Assembly: GCA_013202845.1 (NCBI GenBank)
Contig: JABMPT010000014.1
Location: 1-45,563 of the forward strand
Direction of reading: 5' to 3'
DNA length: 45,563 nt
Source of the DNA: Candidatus Woesearchaeota archaeon
GTDB taxonomy: Archaea > Nanobdellota > Nanobdellia > Woesearchaeales > GCA-2686295
The position numbers were made by a program, and so were the translations under genes. Below are positions 8,731-16,539 of the stretch, in pieces. Every line of letters starts with the position of its first letter. Position 1 is the first letter of the stretch. The notes under the pieces are model-generated. The model made no database searches. It was not told the origin of the DNA and saw only the letters and a list, made by a program, of their open reading frames with translations.

Positions 8731-8806
8731 TATTTAAAAGTTTCTTTTCATCATACTTTGTCACACTTGAGTAATACTTTATCATATAAATCAAAAGATT
8801 TAAAAA
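8731..8806. promoter_or_regulatory. Divergent promoters: dehydrogenase (-) and RHH-nucleotidyltransferase (+)
   Basis: The minus-strand box CTTTTAAATA (8731-8740) gives a leader of about 10 nt before TTG 8700. The plus-strand box GATTTAAAAA (8798-8806) lies about 25 nt before ATG 8829. The 128-nt gap holds no gene. Because the plus-strand gene starts with a ribbon-helix-helix domain, this gap is a candidate autoregulatory site, but I see no clear operator palindrome. Confidence 0.5.
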
Positions 8807-8828
8807 GGAAAAGTTTTTCTAGAGGCGC

Positions 8829-9665
8829 ATGAAAGAGAGGGTGACATTAACACTTGAGAGAGGATTGCTTGACCAGATAGACAAAAGTGTAGATGGCGGT
8901 AGAGTGAAGAATAGAAGCCATGCAGTAGAGATGCTTCTAAGACAAGCAATCGGTGTAGAGAAACCAACAAAAGCTCTAATACTCGCGGGAGGAAAAGGAA
9001 AAAGATTAAAACTCCTGAGCAGAGATTTGCCAAAGCCATTAATGGAAATAAAAGGCAAGCCAATATTACAATATAATATAGAACTCTTCAAGAAGTATGG
9101 TATAAAGGATATAATCATATCGGTTGGTTACAAAGCAGATCTGATAAAGAAAAAAATTGGTGATGGAAAGAAGCTCGGTGTGAACATAATATATATAGAA
9201 GAAAAGAATCCCTTGGGAACAGCAGGTCCATTAAAACTTGCAAAACAATTCCTAAAAGAAACATTCATAATGTGCAATGCAGATGAACTGAAAGATGTGA
9301 ATCTTGATGACATGTTTGCATTCCATCAAGCGAACAAGGGATGTGCAACTATAGCATTGACAAGTGTACAAGATCCATCAATGTATGGAGTCGCTCTATT
9401 AAACGGTAATAAGATAATAACCTTTGTTGAAAAACCACCAAAGAATAACGCTCCATCAAATCTAATAAATGCAGGTCTATACATATTAGACCCTAATGTA
9501 ATTGATTATGTTCCTGAAGGATTTGCGATGTTGGAAACAGATGTTTTTCCAAAATTGGCTTCTGAAGAAGAGCTTTGTGGTTATCCTTTTAGTGGACAAT
9601 GGTTTGATACAGGAACTCCTGAGAGATTCAAAAAAGCAGAGGATAGTTGGAGGGGTTTTCTATAA
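8829..9665 (+). CDS. Ribbon-helix-helix domain fused to sugar-1-phosphate nucleotidyltransferase
   Basis: Residues 1-42 form a CopG-type ribbon-helix-helix DNA-binding domain (strand RVTLTLE, then two helices with NRSHAVEMLLRQAI). Residues 47-278 form a nucleotidyltransferase of the mannose-1-phosphate guanylyltransferase/glucose-1-phosphate thymidylyltransferase family: LILAGGKGKRL, DLPKPLMEIKGKPI, FIMCNADEL with the metal-site Asp, FVEKPP and INAGLYIL. It would make NDP-hexose from hexose 1-phosphate and NTP. The stop is directly followed by the ATG of the mutase that supplies hexose 1-phosphate, so the two are one operon. The RHH fusion is unusual for this enzyme and suggests self-regulation or dimerisation through RHH. 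The base used (GTP, UTP or dTTP) cannot be read with certainty. Confidence 0.87.
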   Translation: MKERVTLTLERGLLDQIDKSVDGGRVKNRSHAVEMLLRQAIGVEKPTKALILAGGKGKRLKLLSRDLPKPLMEIKGKPILQYNIELFKKYGIKDIIISVGYKADLIKKKIGDGKKLGVNIIYIEEKNPLGTAGPLKLAKQFLKETFIMCNADELKDVNLDDMFAFHQANKGCATIALTSVQDPSMYGVALLNGNKIITFVEKPPKNNAPSNLINAGLYILDPNVIDYVPEGFAMLETDVFPKLASEEELCGYPFSGQWFDTGTPERFKKAEDSWRGFL

Positions 9666-11006
9666 ATGGGTATATTTAAGGCCTACGATGTTCGAGGCAA
9701 GTATCCGGAAGAGGTGAATGAGAAGCTGGCCTATAACATAGGCAGGGCAATGGTTATACTTCTAAAAGCAAAGAATTTCTTAGTCTGCCAGGATGCAAGA
9801 GAAGGGTCAAAAGAACTTTCTGATGCGTTGATAAAAGGAGTTATTGATCAGGGAGCAAATGCTACCTATGCAGGACTTGTGACAACACCTATGTTCTATT
9901 ATTTCAAATACAAGAAAGGATTCGATGCAGGTGTCATGGTGACTGCAAGTCATTTGCCAACAGGGTACAATGGTTTTAAAGCCATGAAAGTAGGCAGAGA
10001 ATTCATGGGTCTGGACTCAGGATTCAGAGAAGTGGAAGAATTATTGGAATCAGGAGAACTAGAAAAAACTCTACTAGCAGAACAGAAAGGAACTGTTGCA
10101 GAAGACAATTACGAAGAAGAATATGTTGATTTCATAATAAACAGTGCTGTTGGAGAATTAAAAGGAAAAAAGATAGTTGTTGATGGAAGCAATGCAATGG
10201 CCGGGCCAATAGGAAAAAAGATATTGGACAAAGCAGGAGTCGATTATGTAGGCTTGAATATGGATTACAATCTGGAAAATCCTTCGCATGGATTGAATCC
10301 TCTGAAAGCAGAAGCACAGCAACAAGTTAAGGATAAAATTATGGAAATTGGAGCTGACCTGGGAGCTGTATTTGATGCAGATGGCGACAGAATAATACTT
10401 GTTGATGATAAAGGAAATGATCTTCCAGGTGATTATGCAGTTACTTTATTGGCAAAATTCTTGGCAAAGCCCGGTGACAAGATAGTGCATGACTTATTGT
10501 GTGGGAGAGCTTTTAGGGAAACAGTTGATTCAATGGGTTGTGAAAGAGTTGAAAGCAGGGTTGGTCATGTTTTTATGAAGCATGCAATGGTTAAGAATGA
10601 TGCAAGGCTTGGTGCAGAAGCATCTGGTCATATGTTCTTCCAAGAAGCAGGAGGAGCTGAATCTACTATCTTGTGCTTACTTGACATGATTGGATATCTC
10701 AACCAGGAACAAAAACCATTATCAGAATTAGTCAAGCCACTAAAAGAGGCCTGGATAAAAACTGATGAATTAAACTATGAGCTAGAATCAAACGAATTAA
10801 AAGACCAAAAGATAGAAGAGGTTGCAAAAGCTTTCAATGATGGTGACCAGTCAAGACTTGATGGAATAACAGTTGATTATCCTGATTACTGGTTCAATGT
10901 CAGAAAAAGCAATACAGAACCAATTCTAAGATTCCGAGTTGAAGGTAAAACACAGAATCAATTAGATGAGACAATCTCGAAAGTAGAAGCAATAATCAAA
11001 TCATAA
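9666..11006 (+). CDS. manB: Phosphomannomutase/phosphoglucomutase
   Basis: The 446-residue alpha-D-phosphohexomutase moves phosphate between C6 and C1 of mannose or glucose. The N-terminal FKAYDVRGKYP is the usual start. The phosphoserine loop is MVTASHLPTGYNG with Ser95, where most members have TASHNP, so Asn is replaced by Leu97. The metal loop DADGDR is near residue 237, the sugar loop region contains GAEASGHM, and the C-terminal phosphate-binding loop is RKSNTEPILRFRVE. Four-domain length is normal. The start codon directly follows the stop of the nucleotidyltransferase, indicating co-transcription. With PGI/PMI at 5202-6245 this makes a route from fructose 6-phosphate to an activated hexose such as GDP-mannose for the surface-glycan enzymes. 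Confidence 0.92.
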   Translation: MGIFKAYDVRGKYPEEVNEKLAYNIGRAMVILLKAKNFLVCQDAREGSKELSDALIKGVIDQGANATYAGLVTTPMFYYFKYKKGFDAGVMVTASHLPTGYNGFKAMKVGREFMGLDSGFREVEELLESGELEKTLLAEQKGTVAEDNYEEEYVDFIINSAVGELKGKKIVVDGSNAMAGPIGKKILDKAGVDYVGLNMDYNLENPSHGLNPLKAEAQQQVKDKIMEIGADLGAVFDADGDRIILVDDKGNDLPGDYAVTLLAKFLAKPGDKIVHDLLCGRAFRETVDSMGCERVESRVGHVFMKHAMVKNDARLGAEASGHMFFQEAGGAESTILCLLDMIGYLNQEQKPLSELVKPLKEAWIKTDELNYELESNELKDQKIEEVAKAFNDGDQSRLDGITVDYPDYWFNVRKSNTEPILRFRVEGKTQNQLDETISKVEAIIKS

Positions 11007-11028
11007 CTTACAATTTCTTTTTCAAAAC

Positions 11029-11037
11029 CTTTATAAA
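11029..11037 (+). promoter_or_regulatory. TATA box of the exosome/proteasome superoperon
   Basis: CCTTTATAAAC in the 79-nt gap before the RNase P gene. Transcription would start near 11060, leaving a leader of about 25 nt to ATG 11086. No equally good box is seen before the internal genes up to rpoK. Confidence 0.6.
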
Positions 11038-11085
11038 CCCTCAACCAACTCTTAGCTTTGAAAGAGAAAAAAAGAGCGAAACTTT

Positions 11086-11469
11086 ATGTCGAAGATCAAG
11101 TTCGATATTCTCTTAAAACATAAAATGGTTAAGTTAAAACCACTATTACCAACACTAAAAGAAAAGAAAAGATATCTGGTCTATGAAGTGTTGAGTGAAA
11201 ACAATCTGAAAAAGGATCTATCAAGGGAAATAGTTAAAAAGGTAGCATCTTTGCTAGGAATATTCGACTCTGCAAAAGCAGGAATACAAAGTGTGGAGTA
11301 CGATTCAAAGAAGCAGAAGGGGGTTTTAAGAGTGACGGTGAAAGGAGTTGATAAGTTAAAAACTAGTTTGGCATTGATAAACCTGCTGAACGATGAGGAA
11401 GTAACAATACGCACCATAGGTGTGAGTGGCATACTTAAAAAAGCAAAGGATAAATACGTTGCAAGTTGA
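11086..11469 (+). CDS. rnp2: Ribonuclease P protein component 2 (Pop5)
   Basis: The 127-residue protein has the Pop5 (Rpp14/Pop5 family) pattern: LPTLKEKKRYLVYEV at 21-35, a central helix with SREIVKKVASLLG, then GVLRVTVKGVDKLKTSLALINLL and the closing TIRTIGVSGILK. Pop5 pairs with Rpp30 and supports the catalytic RNA of RNase P in 5' maturation of tRNA. It is the first gene of the superoperon, 10 nt before psmA, a neighbourhood conserved in many archaea. Length is normal. Confidence 0.92.
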   Translation: MSKIKFDILLKHKMVKLKPLLPTLKEKKRYLVYEVLSENNLKKDLSREIVKKVASLLGIFDSAKAGIQSVEYDSKKQKGVLRVTVKGVDKLKTSLALINLLNDEEVTIRTIGVSGILKKAKDKYVAS

Positions 11470-11478
11470 GGTGGAAAA

Positions 11479-12195
11479 ATGGAAGCAATTCAACATCAAA
11501 TGATGGGATATGACAGGGCAATTACAATGTTCAGCCCTGACGGAAGATTACTACAAGTAGAATATGCAAAGAAAACCGTCAAACTGGGAAACACAGCCAT
11601 AGGAATGGTTTGCTCAGACGGCGTACTTTTGGTAGCAGACAAGAGAATAGTTGATAAATTAGTTGTCTTAGAAGCTATTGAAAAGATATTCCAAATTGAC
11701 GATCATGTAATTGCTACGGCTTCAGGAATAATATCTGACGCTCGAGTATTAGTAGAAAGAGCCCAGCTGAAGGCGCAGCAACACAAAGTTACATATGACA
11801 CTCCAATAGACACTTTGACTATTGTGAAAGATATCTGCAATTTGAAGCAGTTATGCACACAGTCAGGTGGACTGAGACCTTTCGGATTGTCATTACTGAT
11901 TGTAGGAATTGATGACAGCACACCTGTGCTCTTCGAAACTGACCCAACTGGAATCTATAACCAGTACATGGCAACAGCCATTGGAGAAGGAGAAACAGAG
12001 GTCAAAGAGATACTGCACAAGCAATACAAAGAAGGAATGACTATTGAAGAAGGTCTTAAACTTTGCGTGAAGGCATTGAAGAAAGTATTAAACAATAACT
12101 TCACAGCAAGAAGAATAGATGCTTCAATTATTAGAACAAATAAAAAAGTGATGGAGAAAGTATCACAAGAGGCAATAAAAAAGCTATTAAAATAA
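11479..12195 (+). CDS. psmA: Proteasome alpha subunit
   Basis: The 238-residue alpha subunit of the archaeal 20S proteasome forms the outer seven-membered rings and gates substrate entry. The alpha signature YDRAITMFSPDGRLLQVEYA at residues 11-30 is complete, and the gate residues precede it. ADKRIVDKL carries the pocket Lys used by the C-terminal HbYX tails of regulatory ATPases. There is no N-terminal threonine site, as expected for alpha. GAGGTGG at 11467-11473 is a good ribosome binding site for ATG 11479. It is the second gene of the superoperon; the beta subunit is not in this window. Confidence 0.97.
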   Translation: MEAIQHQMMGYDRAITMFSPDGRLLQVEYAKKTVKLGNTAIGMVCSDGVLLVADKRIVDKLVVLEAIEKIFQIDDHVIATASGIISDARVLVERAQLKAQQHKVTYDTPIDTLTIVKDICNLKQLCTQSGGLRPFGLSLLIVGIDDSTPVLFETDPTGIYNQYMATAIGEGETEVKEILHKQYKEGMTIEEGLKLCVKALKKVLNNNFTARRIDASIIRTNKKVMEKVSQEAIKKLLK

Positions 12196-12199
12196 GAAA

Positions 12200-12922
12200 A
12201 TGAGTAAGGGACAACAACTGTTTGATTATCAGAAAATATCAATAAACACAGCGAAGTTAAAAACACATGGAATAAACTTCGAAGTAGTTGTTGATCCAGA
12301 CTTGGCTATTAATTTCAAAGAAGGAAAAAACGTTGAAATAAGAGAGATACTTCATGCAGAAGACATCTTCTCAGACGCCAACAAAGGACTTCATGCTTCT
12401 GAAAAAGATATGAAAAAAGTTTTCGGAACAAAAGAGGTTCTAGACGTAGCCAAAAAAATATTAGAGGATGGAGAAGTACAGTTAACAGCAGAATACAGAG
12501 AAAGGGTTAGAGCAGAGAAGAAAAAAAGGATACTTGATATCATACACAGAAACGGCATAGACCCTAAAACAAAACTGCCACATCCCATCCAAAGATTGGA
12601 GAACGCTTTTAACGAGGCAAAAATACACATCGATGAATTCAGAAAACCAGAAGATCAGGTTAACGAAATTGTAAAAAGATTAACACCAATAATTCCTATA
12701 AGATTTGCAAAAAAAGAAATACAATTAATCGTGCCAGCAGAGCACGCAGCAAAACTATATGGGAAAGTACAACACTTTGGTGAGATTAAAAAAGACCAAT
12801 GGATGAATGACGGTTCTTGGTTTGCAGTAGTAGAAATACCAGCAGGCCTTCAAAACGAATTCTTTGATGAATTGAACAAAGAAACACACGGAAATATCGA
12901 AACGAAGATACTAAGTGAATAG
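12200..12922 (+). CDS. SBDS-family ribosome maturation factor
   Basis: The 240-residue protein is collinear with archaeal SBDS/Sdo1. Residues 1-90 form the FYSH domain (KLKTHGINFEVVVDPDLA, GLHASEKDMKKVFGT). A helical domain follows with RRNGIDPKTKLPHP-like sequence near 115-125 (HRNGIDPKTKLPHPIQRLEN). The C-terminal ferredoxin-like domain contains WMNDGSWFAVVEIPAG. SBDS works with EF2-like GTPases to release the anti-association factor aIF6 from the large subunit. It starts 4 nt after psmA and has no strong Shine-Dalgarno site, which suggests coupling to psmA translation. Confidence 0.95.
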   Translation: MSKGQQLFDYQKISINTAKLKTHGINFEVVVDPDLAINFKEGKNVEIREILHAEDIFSDANKGLHASEKDMKKVFGTKEVLDVAKKILEDGEVQLTAEYRERVRAEKKKRILDIIHRNGIDPKTKLPHPIQRLENAFNEAKIHIDEFRKPEDQVNEIVKRLTPIIPIRFAKKEIQLIVPAEHAAKLYGKVQHFGEIKKDQWMNDGSWFAVVEIPAGLQNEFFDELNKETHGNIETKILSE

Positions 12923-12935
12923 ATAGGTGAAAACA

Positions 12936-13643
12936 ATGGGAAAACTATTAGTGAAAGACAAAGAAATAGTAGTGCCTGGAGACGTTATAGCTGAAGGAAT
13001 GGATTTTCTTCCAAGCTTCGGAACGTACAGGACAGGAGAAAAGATAATAGCAAACAGAACAAGCTTATTATCAATTGATGGAAAAGTGATCAAGACAATT
13101 CCTCTAGCAGGAAGATATCTTCCAAAAAGAAATGATGTAATCATAGGAAGAGTCTTTGACATTTTAATGAGTGGTTGGAGAATGGATATAAACAGCGCTT
13201 ACTCAGCAGTCCTTATGCTGCAGGAAGCTTCATTCAAATATATCCAGAAAGGAGCCGACCTGACAAAGTTCTTTGCAATAGACGATTATGTCGTTGTAAA
13301 GATAACAAATGTTACTTCACAAAGATTAGTTGATGTGACTGTTAAAGGCCCAGGCCTAAGGAGACTTGAAGCTGGAAGAATAGTAAAAGTTAGCACTCAC
13401 AAGGTTCCGAGAATCATAGGAAAACAGGGCTCAATGGTGTCAACGATTAAAGACGCCACTGGCTGTAGAATAACAGTCGGACAGAATGGTGTTGTATGGG
13501 TTCAAGGAGAACCAGAGCAAGAAGTTCTTGCAGTGAACGCCATTAAGAAGATAGATGAAAATTCACATCACAGTGGACTAACAGATGAAATCAAGAAATT
13601 CCTTGATTCAAACAAAGTGAAAACTAAAGGTGACAAAAAATGA
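12936..13643 (+). CDS. rrp4: Exosome complex RNA-binding protein Rrp4
   Basis: The 235-residue cap subunit of the archaeal exosome has an N-terminal domain (KEIVVPGDVIAEG, LPSFGTYR), a central S1 domain (GRVFDILMSGWRMDINS, about 75-140) and a C-terminal KH domain (VPRIIGKQGSMVSTIKDATGCRITVGQNGVVW). It recruits RNA to the Rrp41/Rrp42 hexamer. Start choice: AGGTGA at 12925-12930 is a Shine-Dalgarno site for ATG 12936; the in-frame GTG at 12927 lies inside it. It overlaps rrp41 by ATGA, implying translational coupling. Confidence 0.95.
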   Translation: MGKLLVKDKEIVVPGDVIAEGMDFLPSFGTYRTGEKIIANRTSLLSIDGKVIKTIPLAGRYLPKRNDVIIGRVFDILMSGWRMDINSAYSAVLMLQEASFKYIQKGADLTKFFAIDDYVVVKITNVTSQRLVDVTVKGPGLRRLEAGRIVKVSTHKVPRIIGKQGSMVSTIKDATGCRITVGQNGVVWVQGEPEQEVLAVNAIKKIDENSHHSGLTDEIKKFLDSNKVKTKGDKK

Positions 13644-14335
13644 GTTATACAAAAAGAAATGACGGAAGAAAATTCGAGGAAACAAGACCTATAGAGGCGA
13701 AAGCAGGCGTTATAAAGAACGCTGATGGTTCAGGATTTTTCAAGATAGGAAAAACATCTGCTTACGCAGCTGTTTACGGTCCAAAAGAATTGTTTCCAAG
13801 ATCACAACATAATCCAAGAAAAGGTTTACTAAGATGCAATTATAACATGATGCCTTTTTCAGGATCAGGAGACAGAGTGAGACCAGGTCCAAACAGAAGA
13901 TCAAAAGAGATCTCACTGGTCACACAGAAAGCTTTATTGCCGGTTGTTAACCTAGAAGGATTTCCAAACGCAGTCATTGAGGTCTTCATAGAACTTCCAC
14001 AGACAGATGCCGGAAGCAGATGTGCAGGTATTTGTGCAGCTTCAATAGCTTTGGCAGATGCGGGCATAACAATGAAAGACATGGTTGCATCAGTGTCATG
14101 TGGAAAAGTAGGAGACAAAGTACTAATTGACTTGGACTACTCAGAAGAATCACATGAAGATGGGGCAGTTGACATACCAGTTGCAATGATACCAAGCACT
14201 GAAGAGATAACATTGCTGCAATTGGATGGTTTTATAACAAAGGATGAGCTTAAGAAAGCGATTCAGATGGTCAAGCCAGTCCTGAAGAACATCGCTGAGA
14301 TACAAAGAAAAGCATTAAAGGAGAAATATAAGTGA
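13640..14335 (+). CDS. rrp41: Exosome complex exonuclease Rrp41
   Basis: This 231-residue RNase PH-fold protein is the catalytic exosome subunit, which phosphorolyses or polymerises RNA 3' ends. It shows RNDGRKFEETRPI at the N-terminus, the RNA-binding loop with NYNMMPFSGSGDRVRPGPNRRS, the phosphate-binding DAGSRCAG region and the catalytic Asp in GAVDIPVAM. The key Arg and Asp residues are present, so it should be active. AGGTGA at 13628-13633 serves ATG 13640, and the start overlaps the rrp4 stop. The next gene overlaps its stop. Confidence 0.97.
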   Translation: MSYTKRNDGRKFEETRPIEAKAGVIKNADGSGFFKIGKTSAYAAVYGPKELFPRSQHNPRKGLLRCNYNMMPFSGSGDRVRPGPNRRSKEISLVTQKALLPVVNLEGFPNAVIEVFIELPQTDAGSRCAGICAASIALADAGITMKDMVASVSCGKVGDKVLIDLDYSEESHEDGAVDIPVAMIPSTEEITLLQLDGFITKDELKKAIQMVKPVLKNIAEIQRKALKEKYK

Positions 14336-15111
14336 TAAAAATGAATAAAGATTTTAAAAATCACATTGTAAAGGCTTTAAGCAAGAATGTCAGACTAGAC
14401 GGACGAAAGAACGATGAGTTCAGAAAGATTACAATAGAGAAAAACGTGACTTGCAATGCAGAAGGATCTGCAAAAGTTACCTGTGGAGACTCAGAAGTCA
14501 TAGTAGGAGTTAAGATGGCAATGGGAACACCTTACCCAGACAAACCTGATGAAGGAGTGCTGATGACAGGTGCAGAACTACACCAGATGTCAAACCCTGA
14601 CTTTGAAGGAGGACCTCCAAGTATAGTAGCAATTGAAATTGCAAGAGTCATAGATAGGGGAATAAGAGAATCAGGAACCATAGATACTAAGAAGCTATGC
14701 ATAAAAGAAGGCGAAGAAGTATGGATGGTTTGCCTTGACATATCTCCAATAAACATGGACGGTAATCTGATGGACCTTGGAGCTTTGGCAGGCATAATCG
14801 CATTGAAGGAAGCAAAGTTTCCTGAAATGAAGGATGGCAAGCCAGACTACAAGACATTGTCAAAGAATCCACTTCCAATAAGCAAGACTCCGATTGAAGT
14901 AACAGTCTCAAAGATAGGAGACAGCTTCCTAGTAGATCTGACTTATGAAGAGGAGAAGTTTGTGGATGCTAGACTCACAGTCGCTGTTTTGAAAGACGAC
15001 ACAATCTGCGCAATGCAGAAAGGTGGAGACTCTCCATTAACAGAAGACGAAATATTTAAAATGGTTGAGCTAGCAATAAAGAAAAGCAAAGAGCTAAGAA
15101 AGCTAATCTAA
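14332..15111 (+). CDS. rrp42: Exosome complex component Rrp42
   Basis: The 259-residue RNase PH-fold partner of Rrp41 lacks catalytic residues in known archaeal exosomes but completes the hexameric ring and the active site. Matching segments are NVRLDGRKNDEFRKI, GDSEVIVGVKMAMGTPYPDKP, the acidic-loop VWMVCLDISPINMDGNL and the closing GGDSPLTEDEI. The start is ambiguous: GTG 14332 has AAGGAG 8 nt upstream and overlaps the rrp41 stop, while ATG 14341 is three codons in. GTG is favoured by spacing. The usual downstream eL43 and rpoP genes of this superoperon are absent, and rpoK follows instead. Confidence 0.96.
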   Translation: MIKMNKDFKNHIVKALSKNVRLDGRKNDEFRKITIEKNVTCNAEGSAKVTCGDSEVIVGVKMAMGTPYPDKPDEGVLMTGAELHQMSNPDFEGGPPSIVAIEIARVIDRGIRESGTIDTKKLCIKEGEEVWMVCLDISPINMDGNLMDLGALAGIIALKEAKFPEMKDGKPDYKTLSKNPLPISKTPIEVTVSKIGDSFLVDLTYEEEKFVDARLTVAVLKDDTICAMQKGGDSPLTEDEIFKMVELAIKKSKELRKLI

Positions 15112-15119
15112 GAGGCAAT

Positions 15120-15138
15120 CAAAAATCAAAGATTTTTG
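15120..15138 (+). repeat. Palindromic element, copy A
   Basis: A perfect 8-bp stem CAAAAATC/GATTTTTG with an AAA loop lies between rrp42 and rpoK. Flanks AAT (left) and GGTCT (right) are shared, on the opposite strand, with the element at 17699-17717. The innermost base pair differs between the copies as a compensatory change (T-A here, A-T there). This suggests a small dispersed RNA-structured repeat. Confidence 0.5.
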
Positions 15139-15141
15139 GGT

Positions 15142-15166
15142 CTCAAAATAAAAACAAAATTTTGAG
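15142..15166 (+). promoter_or_regulatory. Hairpin overlapping the rpoK ribosome binding site
   Basis: CTCAAAAT (15142-15149) pairs with ATTTTGAG (15159-15166). The 3' arm contains the start of the GAGGTG Shine-Dalgarno site of rpoK (15164-15169). It follows immediately after the palindrome at 15120-15138. The fold could mask the site and tune RpoK output relative to the exosome genes. Function is inferred from position only. Confidence 0.4.
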
Positions 15167-15173
15167 GTGTAAA

Positions 15174-15407
15174 ATGGTAGAAATAACACTTGATGAAGGC
15201 GAGCACACAAAGTATGAAATGGCTAGAATGATTGGTAGCAGATCATTGCAGATATCAATGGGTGCACCTTTTCTGGTAAAGGTTCCTCCAAAGAAATTAG
15301 AGGAGATGAAGTACAACCCAGTTGAAATCGCAAAGCTAGAGTTCAAGGAAGGAGTGCTGCCGATAACAGTCAAGAGATTACTGCCACACCACAGAAAGAA
15401 AAAATAA
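15174..15407 (+). CDS. rpoK: DNA-directed RNA polymerase subunit K (Rpo6)
   Basis: The 77-residue protein is collinear with archaeal RpoK (omega/RPB6 equivalent): KYEMARMIGSRSLQISMGAP followed by NPVEIAKLEFKEGVLPITVKRLLP. It stabilises assembly of the largest RNA polymerase subunit. Start at ATG 15174 is favoured by GAGGTG at 15164-15169; an in-frame ATG at 15162 lies before that site. It is the last gene of the superoperon, followed by a T-run terminator. Confidence 0.95.
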   Translation: MVEITLDEGEHTKYEMARMIGSRSLQISMGAPFLVKVPPKKLEEMKYNPVEIAKLEFKEGVLPITVKRLLPHHRKKK

Positions 15408-15421
15408 TTTTTTTTACTTTT
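15408..15421 (+). terminator. T-run terminator after rpoK
   Basis: An uninterrupted run of eight T residues followed by ACTTTTT starts directly after the rpoK stop codon. T-rich tracts on the coding strand are the usual archaeal terminators, and the next gene has its own TATA box. Confidence 0.6.
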
Positions 15422-15430
15422 TCGAAACAA

Positions 15431-15440
15431 TTATATATAA
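15431..15440 (+). promoter_or_regulatory. TATA box of the TyrRS operon
   Basis: TTATATATAA is centred about 27 nt before ATG 15463, predicting a leaderless message. Confidence 0.6.
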
Positions 15441-15462
15441 TTATTCTTATTATTTCTACATT

Positions 15463-16539
15463 ATGGATGTAAATGCGAGATTTAAGCTTATATCTGAAGT
15501 TGGTGAAGAAATAATACAACCTGCTGAGCTTAAAGAGTTATTGAAAGCGAAAAAGAAGTTTATTGCTTACGACGGCTTTGAGCCTTCTGGCACAATGCAT
15601 ATTGCTCAGGGAATTCTAAGAGCTATAAATGTCAATAAGATGACTAAAGCTGGAGCTAAATTCAAGATGCTTGTAGCAGACTGGCATGGATGGGCCAATA
15701 ACAAGATGGGCGGTGACCTTGAGAAGATACAGAAAGTCGGAAAATACTTTATCGAAGTGTGGAAAGCATGCGGTATGGACTTGAAGAATGTAGAATTCAT
15801 ATGGGTAAGTGATTTGGTTAATGATACTGAATACTGGAAGAAAGTCATGCAAGTTGCTAGGAACTCCACTGTTAAGAGAGTTATTAGATGCGGCCAGATA
15901 ATGGGTCGTAAGGAAGGAGAGGTTATGCAAGCCTCCCAGATATTGTATCCTTGTATGCAGGCAGCAGATATATTTCATTTGAGAGCATGTATTTGCCAGT
16001 TAGGAATGGATCAAAGAAAAGTTAATGTTTTAGCTAGAGAAATTGGACCTAAACTTGGTTATTGGAAGCCAATAGTTGTTAGCCACCATATGCTCATGGG
16101 TTTGGGACAGCCTGCTTCTGATTCAAAAGACTCTGTTGACAGAGCAATTGATTTTAAGATGAGCAAGTCAAAGCCTGACTCAGCAATTTTCATGACAGAC
16201 ACAAAAGAGGATATCAAGAGGAAAATCAATAAAGCATACTGTCCGCAAGGACAAGTTCAAGAAAATCCTATCTTGGAATACTGCAAATACATAATCTTTG
16301 AAAAATACAAAACCTTGAAAATTAAAAGACCTGCAAAGTTCGGAGGAGATTTAGTGTTTAAGAGCTATGCAGAACTTGAGAAAGAGTTTTCTAGTGGTAA
16401 TCTTCATCCCATGGATTTGAAAAATGCTGTAGCTGAAAAGATTAATGAATTAATCGAACCTGTTAGAAAACATTTTGAAACAAATACGCAAGCTAAAAAA
16501 TTAAAAGAAGAAGTAGATAGTTTCACAGTGACAAGATAA
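15463..16539 (+). CDS. tyrS: Tyrosyl-tRNA synthetase
   Basis: This 358-residue class I synthetase is of archaeal/eukaryotic type and charges tRNA-Tyr. Motifs: AYDGFEPSGTMHIAQG (Tyr pocket with the HIGH-like HIAQ), the tyrosine-binding region with YPCMQAADIF, and KMSKSKP for ATP binding. It is slightly longer than typical archaeal TyrRS (about 306-330), with a C-terminal extension. The ATG start is 25 nt from its TATA box. The last base of its TAA stop is the first base of the channel gene ATG (TAATG), so the two are translationally coupled. Confidence 0.96.
   Translation: MDVNARFKLISEVGEEIIQPAELKELLKAKKKFIAYDGFEPSGTMHIAQGILRAINVNKMTKAGAKFKMLVADWHGWANNKMGGDLEKIQKVGKYFIEVWKACGMDLKNVEFIWVSDLVNDTEYWKKVMQVARNSTVKRVIRCGQIMGRKEGEVMQASQILYPCMQAADIFHLRACICQLGMDQRKVNVLAREIGPKLGYWKPIVVSHHMLMGLGQPASDSKDSVDRAIDFKMSKSKPDSAIFMTDTKEDIKRKINKAYCPQGQVQENPILEYCKYIIFEKYKTLKIKRPAKFGGDLVFKSYAELEKEFSSGNLHPMDLKNAVAEKINELIEPVRKHFETNTQAKKLKEEVDSFTVTR

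Noticed and set aside
8800-9118. Minus-strand open frames of 87-99 codons over the RHH-nucleotidyltransferase
   Set aside because: They are complementary-strand shadows of a strongly conserved enzyme and have no promoter or ribosome site.
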